This document shows positions 59,113 through 64,000 of a DNA stretch of 64,000 nt, in pieces. Source of the DNA: Mycteria americana (taxonomy: Eukaryota; Chordata; Aves; Ciconiiformes; Ciconiidae); contig NW_027445626.1 of assembly GCF_035582795.1 (NCBI RefSeq), forward strand, positions 1,302,001 to 1,366,000. Reading direction: 5' to 3'. The notes beneath the pieces were generated by a model. That model was not told the origin of the DNA, did no database searches, and was given only the letters and a program-made list of their open reading frames with translations. The position numbers were made by a program, and so were the translations under genes. Positions within the stretch are counted from its first letter, which is position 1. Every line of letters starts with the position of its first letter.

Positions 59113-60048
59113 ATGTCCAATGCAAGCTCCATCACTGAATTCCTCCTCCTGGCATTTGCAGACACACGGGAGCTGCAGCTCTTGCACTTCTGGCTCTTCC
59201 TGGGCATCTACCTGGCTGTCCTCCTGGGCAACGGTCTCATCATCACTGCCGTAGCCTGTGACCACCACCTCCACACCCCCATGTACTTCTTCCTCCTCAA
59301 CCTCTCTCTCCTCGACCTGGCCTCCATTTCCACCACTGTCCCCAAAGCCATGGCCAATTCCCCATGGGACACCAGGGTCATCTCCTACCTGGGATGCGCT
59401 GCCCAGGTCTTTCTGTTTGTCTTTTTCATTTCAGCAGAGTATTTTCTTCTCACTGTCATGGCCTACGACCGCTACATTGCCATCTGCAAGCCCCTGCACT
59501 ATGGGACGCTCGTGGGCAGCAGAGCTTGTGTCCACATGGCAGCAGCTGCCTGGGCCAGTGGTGTCCTCAATGCTCTGCTGCACACTGCCAATACGTTTTC
59601 ACTACCACTCTGCCAAGGCAATGCCTTGGACCAGTTCTTCTGTGAAATCCCCCAGATCCTCAAGCTCTCCTGCTCAGATGCTTACCTCTGGGAAGTGTGG
59701 GTTATTGTACTTACTATCTTTGTGGATGTTGGTTGTTTTGTTTTCATTGTGCTGTCCTACATGCAGATCTTGAGGGCTGTGCTGAAGATCCTCTCTGAGA
59801 AGGGACAGCACAAGGCCTTTTCCATGTGCCTCCCTCACCTGGCCGTGGTCTCCTTGTTCATCAGCACTGCCATAGTTGCCTACCTGAAGGCCCCCTCCAT
59901 CTCCTCCCCATTGCTGGATATGGTGGTGGCAGTTCTGTACTCAGTGGTGCCTCCAGCCGTGAACCCCCTCATCTACAGCATGAGGAACCAGGAGCTTAAA
60001 GACACATTGAAGAAGCTGATTCAATCAGCTCTTTCTCAGCAGCAATAG
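59113..60048 (+). CDS. Olfactory receptor, OR14-like (copy C)
   Basis: Complete 311-aa receptor. Signatures: Asn3 glycosylation site, GN at 39-40, LHTPMYFF at 53-60, MAYDRYIAIC at 116-125, loop cysteines at 95 and 177, HKAFSMCLPHL at 233-243, NPLIYSMRN at 284-292. A splice acceptor (AG at 59088-59089) lies 24 bp upstream in the same place as for the other copies. The N-terminal half is close to A and B. TM5 (VWVIVLTIFVDVGCFVF) is its own, with Leu-Ser in ILSEKG where A has PSEQG. Ligand unknown. Confidence 0.94.
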   Translation: MSNASSITEFLLLAFADTRELQLLHFWLFLGIYLAVLLGNGLIITAVACDHHLHTPMYFFLLNLSLLDLASISTTVPKAMANSPWDTRVISYLGCAAQVFLFVFFISAEYFLLTVMAYDRYIAICKPLHYGTLVGSRACVHMAAAAWASGVLNALLHTANTFSLPLCQGNALDQFFCEIPQILKLSCSDAYLWEVWVIVLTIFVDVGCFVFIVLSYMQILRAVLKILSEKGQHKAFSMCLPHLAVVSLFISTAIVAYLKAPSISSPLLDMVVAVLYSVVPPAVNPLIYSMRNQELKDTLKKLIQSALSQQQ

Positions 60049-60253
60049 CCTGCTCACGTCTCTTCAGAAGAGATTTCAAATTCATCTTGGGAACCTCCTG
60101 TGCTTTGGGCATTTTATCTGTGATGACCATGTTTGTCCATGTCTGCATCCACTCCACTTCCCCAGAGCCATGAACCCAGCCTGTCTGACCCAGAGGCCTG
60201 TTCACGTGTGTCTGGCACAATGGTACAGCTGGCCTCCCGTGTCGCACCTCTGT

Positions 60254-60259
60254 AATAAA
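60254..60259 (+). promoter_or_regulatory. Polyadenylation signal of OR copy C
   Basis: AATAAA about 205 bp after the stop, at the same place as in copies A and B. Confidence 0.6.
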
Positions 60260-60269
60260 AGGGGATTTC

Positions 60270-61435
60270 CTCAGTGGTGGTGTCTGGAGGTTGGGCTCTT
60301 CTTCCAAAGCTGAGCTCAGGCTGAAGAAATTGCCCCCACAATGCCGTGCTGCTTTGCTTGGGTTCTCCCCATGGGATGAGGGGAGGAGGGCATGTGGCAA
60401 CGTGTTAGAGAATGGGCCTGGGCTGAGCCTTCACCTGTGGGTGCCCAGTTCCCCCGGAGATGGTGAATGATCAACAGGGATCTGCCTGGGACTCTCACCC
60501 CATGGCTTTCAGGCACCACAGCCCGCTCGCTCTGCAGAGCAGTACCAACAGCTCAGGGCCCTGTGGAGGGCACAGGGAGGAGGAAGGAGCGGCAAGTCAG
60601 GCCAGCATGGACAAACTTCCCTGGTGAAAGGCTCTCTGGGGGCAGGGACATGTCTGGAGAAGAGAAAGCAGCAACTCTGTGCTTCTAGGGGGGAATAAAT
60701 GACAAAGAAAAATCTATTTCTGAATGCACCAGCTCGGGCAGGCTTCTCTATTGCTTGGGTGGCTGGAGCAGCCTGAGGATGCCCTGGGCCAGGAGCCTTT
60801 TCCTGGGAGTGGGGCTGGCACAGAGGGGTTTGCTGGCCGTGGACAATAAGGATGTCTTGGAGACAGGAGCAGACACTGGCCTCCATCTCCTCATGCCATG
60901 GCTGGCCCTCAGCCCTGGGACTGAGACACCTCTCTGCCTCTCTGGCAGGAGCTACTGTGAGCTGCAGAGGGGCTGGGGCTGTGGGGTTGAGTGTGCAGAG
61001 CTTTGCAGTACCCATCAGTGGGCACTGCCATGGGGTCAGCCCAGAATGGGCTGCTTTTCTGGGCTGGACAGGAAAGAGATAGATGGGTAGGGGAGGGAAG
61101 TGCTGGGGACCACCAGATAGGGACAGGGCTGGGCTGGAAACTACTTGGGAGAGGAACACACTGAAGTTAGCTGAGCTGCCTGACCATGCAGGGTGAGGAC
61201 TCACACCAGGGGATTGGTGGTGCAGAGCCAGGGCTTGTGGAAGGCAGCTGAGGCTTGCAGACACAGGAGAGAGGAGGCTGGTCTGTTGTCTTTGATGGCA
61301 TGGACAGCTGGGGAAGGTGCCCCAGGGCATTTGTAACCCCCCAGCCTTTCTCACTGGCCATTTCCCGCACTGGCAGCACACCCCAAGTTTATGGGTGAAT
61401 TTTCCTGTTTGGCCATTTCCATCGTCCTGCTGGGC
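60270..61435. other. OR unit C 3' flank, no gene seen
   Basis: Matches unit B to about 60800 and unit A at 61020-61240. The 290-aa minus frame at 60509-61381 is not kept in copies A or B and has no domain. Confidence 0.5.
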
Positions 61436-61439
61436 TCAG

Positions 61440-61870
61440 TGCTTGAATCACTTGCCTTGAAGCAAAGGACCTCCAAGATGGTCAGGGACTGGAGCACCGT
61501 TCCCATGAGAATAGGCTGAGGGAGCTGAGCTAGTCCAGCCCAGAGAAAGGAAGGCAGAGAGGGACCTCATTGCAGCCTGCCAGTACCTACAAGGACTTTA
61601 TGGAGACCAGAGAGACAAGCTCTTCACCATAGTGCATGGGTGGAAGATGAAAGAGAGGAGGTTCAGCCTGGAGATAAGGAAAGCCTGTTTCACCATGAGC
61701 TGAGCCAAGCGTTGGAGCAGGTCACCCAGAGAGGCTGTGTAGACTCTGTCCTTGAAGGTTGTCAAACTCTGACTGGATCAAGCCTTGGACAACCTGGTCT
61801 GAGCCTTTTTTATGGCAGGTTGGACTGCAGAACTCCCGAGGTGCCTTCCGGCTTGGGTTGATCATATGGC
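61440..61870 (+). mobile_element. Old CR1 3' fragment, plus strand
   Basis: CR1 C-terminal and 3' words in order ('aataggctgagggagctgag', 'agataaggaaagcctgtttc', 'gaggctgtgtagactctgtc'). Strongly diverged, frames broken. Confidence 0.65.
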
Positions 61871-62750
61871 CTCAGGCCCTTTGTCTGATAACAACAGAGC
61901 AGATGGTTATGGGGCATGAATCTTCCTGTGCTGCATGTGACCACTTCAAACAACACCTAAATGAGTGAAATGAGGTCGATACCGCAGTGTGACTGTCTCT
62001 GTGCAGAGTCTGAGGGGTATCCTTGACAGTCCTGGGCAGAGACCGTTTTAAGGGCACAGGGCTCTGTGCAAGACACAAAATGATCTTTTCTTTCAATGCT
62101 GCTAGGCTGTAAATAATAGACATGATTGGTAAGTGTCAGTAACAGTAAAACAAAGAATTAAAGACAAAGATGCAAAGCAAAGAAAATGATTAAAAATCCT
62201 TTTCAGCTTTTAAAATTCTTTGTTGTTTTCTTCTCTTTTAACATACTATTCTTTGGGGGGAATTTGTGTCCTTGTTCTTTTTTTTTTTTTTATTTTTGAA
62301 AAAGGAAGGTTTTTTCCAGAACTGACATTGGATGTAGGACACCAATGTCTTCAACTACAGGGATGTAGACACCTCCTGCCAGTATAGACACCCTGGAAAC
62401 CCCCTGTCCAGCCTCTACCTGTAGCTCGCGAGGGACTCCGCTCTTTGACACGTCCTGTCTGATAACTGCCAGCCCCAGGCAAACACCTCAGGTACACAGA
62501 GGCCTCTAAAAGTGGCCCTGGATGTTTTATGGTCAGACAAACAAGGTCTCCCCAGAAAGGTGAACAAATTTGCAAAGTTTGAAAAAATAGCACATTTTCA
62601 TGAGCTGAAACAATTGAGTACTTTTCATATAACGGCAGTGTTTTCACACCATGCCAGAATGGGAATTTGCAGGAAGTGCATTAATGATAGGAGAAAAAAT
62701 ATTGGTCTTCTGTACTTGCATTACGGCTACTCTATAAATTACATTACGCC
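61870..62750. other. AT-rich interval, no gene seen
   Basis: Includes a T-homopolymer near 62278-62300. No frames above 100 aa and no signature. Confidence 0.45.
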
Positions 62751-63349
62751 GCATATTTAATCTCCCTCATCTTTCAGGCGTTCCTACCTCTGCTGATTAA
62801 ATGACCATGTCTAAGAGCATCTTTTCAGCAGATGTATCGGGACATTTGCCCTTCTCATTGCTGCCCAGGTTTCCCTTTCCCCTTGCTTTTTGTTCATTGA
62901 GATAACTCCCAGTTATCTGGTTGCTGCTTTGAGCTTTTAACTCCCTAAATGAGAGAGTCAAAATCTTGCGCCCCTTTCAGAAGTCAAATTAACTCTTTCA
63001 TCAGCTGCTTAACTGCATTTCTGTCCTTTCTATCTCTCTGTGTAAATCAGTTCTTGGATGGGAATCGTTGTTGGCCATCTCCACCACAGGATGTCCTACA
63101 CTGTGCCACTCCTGTGCCTCTTTCCCTGCAGGCTGTAGACACACTGTCCACTTCCCCACCCTGCTCTCATCCTCACGGGTCCCTACCTGTACCGATGTCT
63201 CTCTCTGAAACAGAAAGCCATGGGCTGACCACAGACACACACCACCACCCCCAGTGACCAGTTGCACCACAGCACTACCTTTCAAGTGACATTTCCTTTT
63301 TCCTCATGCCCAGGCTCACACTCCAAAGCTTTTCCTTCCTCATGCTGTT

Positions 63350-63860
63350 TCCTCTACAAAGGAAATCTTCATCCTCTCTGAAAGCACCCTTCAAGCAGCT
63401 GCAGGCCATGACAACATTGTCCTTGGCCTCTACATCAGGAGGCCAAAGCAGCCCAGGTCCCTCAGCCTCTCCACACAAGTCATGGGATTCAGCCCCTTCA
63501 CCCCATCTTGGCACATGTCCTCTGCACCTTCTCCAGGTCCTCCCCACTCCTGCAGAACATGGAGCCCCACCCCAGCACAGATTAGTTCAGATGTGGCCAC
63601 ACCCCTGCTGAGTCAAGGGGGGAGCTAACTCCCCTTGTCTGGGTGGCCACACTCCTCCTAATTCAGCCCCATATGCAGCTGGCCTGATTCGTGGTCAACA
63701 TGCTGCACTGGCTTCCTATAGCATCCCTTGTAGCAACCATGCCTTCTCCTCAGGCTCACTCCTCAGCTCGTCAGCTCCAAGCTTGCCTTGATACATGGGG
63801 TTATTCTGCCCCTGACGCAGGACTGGCCACTTCTCCTTGTAAAACGTGGTGAGGTTTCTG
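63350..63860 (-). mobile_element. CR1 3' fragment inside OR unit C
   Basis: Paralogous copy of 25380-25870. Confidence 0.55.
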
Positions 63861-64000
63861 TTGGCCACCCTGTCCTGTGGTGCCTCTAACAAGATGACAG
63901 CAGGAGGAACTGCAGGACAAGACGGATAATAAAAGAAGGTCCTAGTCTAACAGACTTGCAGACCAAAGTAAGAATTCGCAATGCAGCCATCCCAGAAACA

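Larger units (their letters stand above)
54300..64000 (+). repeat. Segmental duplication unit C, runs off the window
   Basis: Matches unit B from about 54520 (=11600) on; then 55180-60800 (=18480-24900) and 62750-64000 (=24880-26105). It lacks the 6-kb repeat block present in B. It carries an old CR1 plus an AT-rich stretch at 61.4-62.7 kb that B lacks. Confidence 0.7.

Overview
This is nuclear DNA from a bird. The evidence is the density of CR1 LINEs (at least a dozen copies or fragments, one nearly undamaged), LTRs of a type common in neoavian genomes, olfactory receptors (ORs) of the large bird-expanded OR14-like group, short GC-rich introns and G-rich minisatellites typical of microchromosomes. 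There are no operons; genes are spliced and widely spaced. The species cannot be named from the sequence.

Layout. (1) 1-9.9 kb: OR unit A, with an intact OR gene at 1666-2586, then CR1 and LTR insertions. (2) 11.0-18.5 kb: a degenerate telomere-like patch, the broken start of OR unit B, a 2.7-kb pyrimidine-rich minisatellite and a long decayed CR1. (3) 18.5-26.1 kb: the rest of unit B, with a decayed OR on the minus strand, a candidate noncoding 5' exon and an intact OR at 23184-24119. (4) 26.1-33 kb: a CR1 split by a solo LTR with a clean 5-bp target duplication, then G-rich minisatellites among which small minus-strand exon-like islands can be seen. (5) 33.9-46.9 kb: the main gene, a 17-exon plus-strand receptor with nine group B SRCR domains, one transmembrane segment and a tyrosine-bearing tail, resembling the WC1/CD163 family. 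Every internal splice junction is phase 1 and the frame is open from start to stop (1242 aa by the model given). (6) 47-50 kb: an apparently intact tRNA-Ala(UGC) gene and a decayed tRNA-Phe copy. (7) 50.1-53.4 kb: LTR/ERV remnants and CR1. (8) 54.3-64 kb: OR unit C, with a third intact OR at 59113-60048; its 3' end repeats the end of unit B and runs off the window.

How it fits together. The three ORs share flanks, splice acceptor, polyadenylation site and 3' flank, so they arose by duplication of a unit of roughly 10 kb. OR14-like genes, a large SRCR receptor and tRNA genes side by side recall chicken microchromosome 16, where OR and SRCR genes lie near the MHC. I infer that this window is the equivalent MHC-linked region of another bird; no MHC gene is visible here to prove it.
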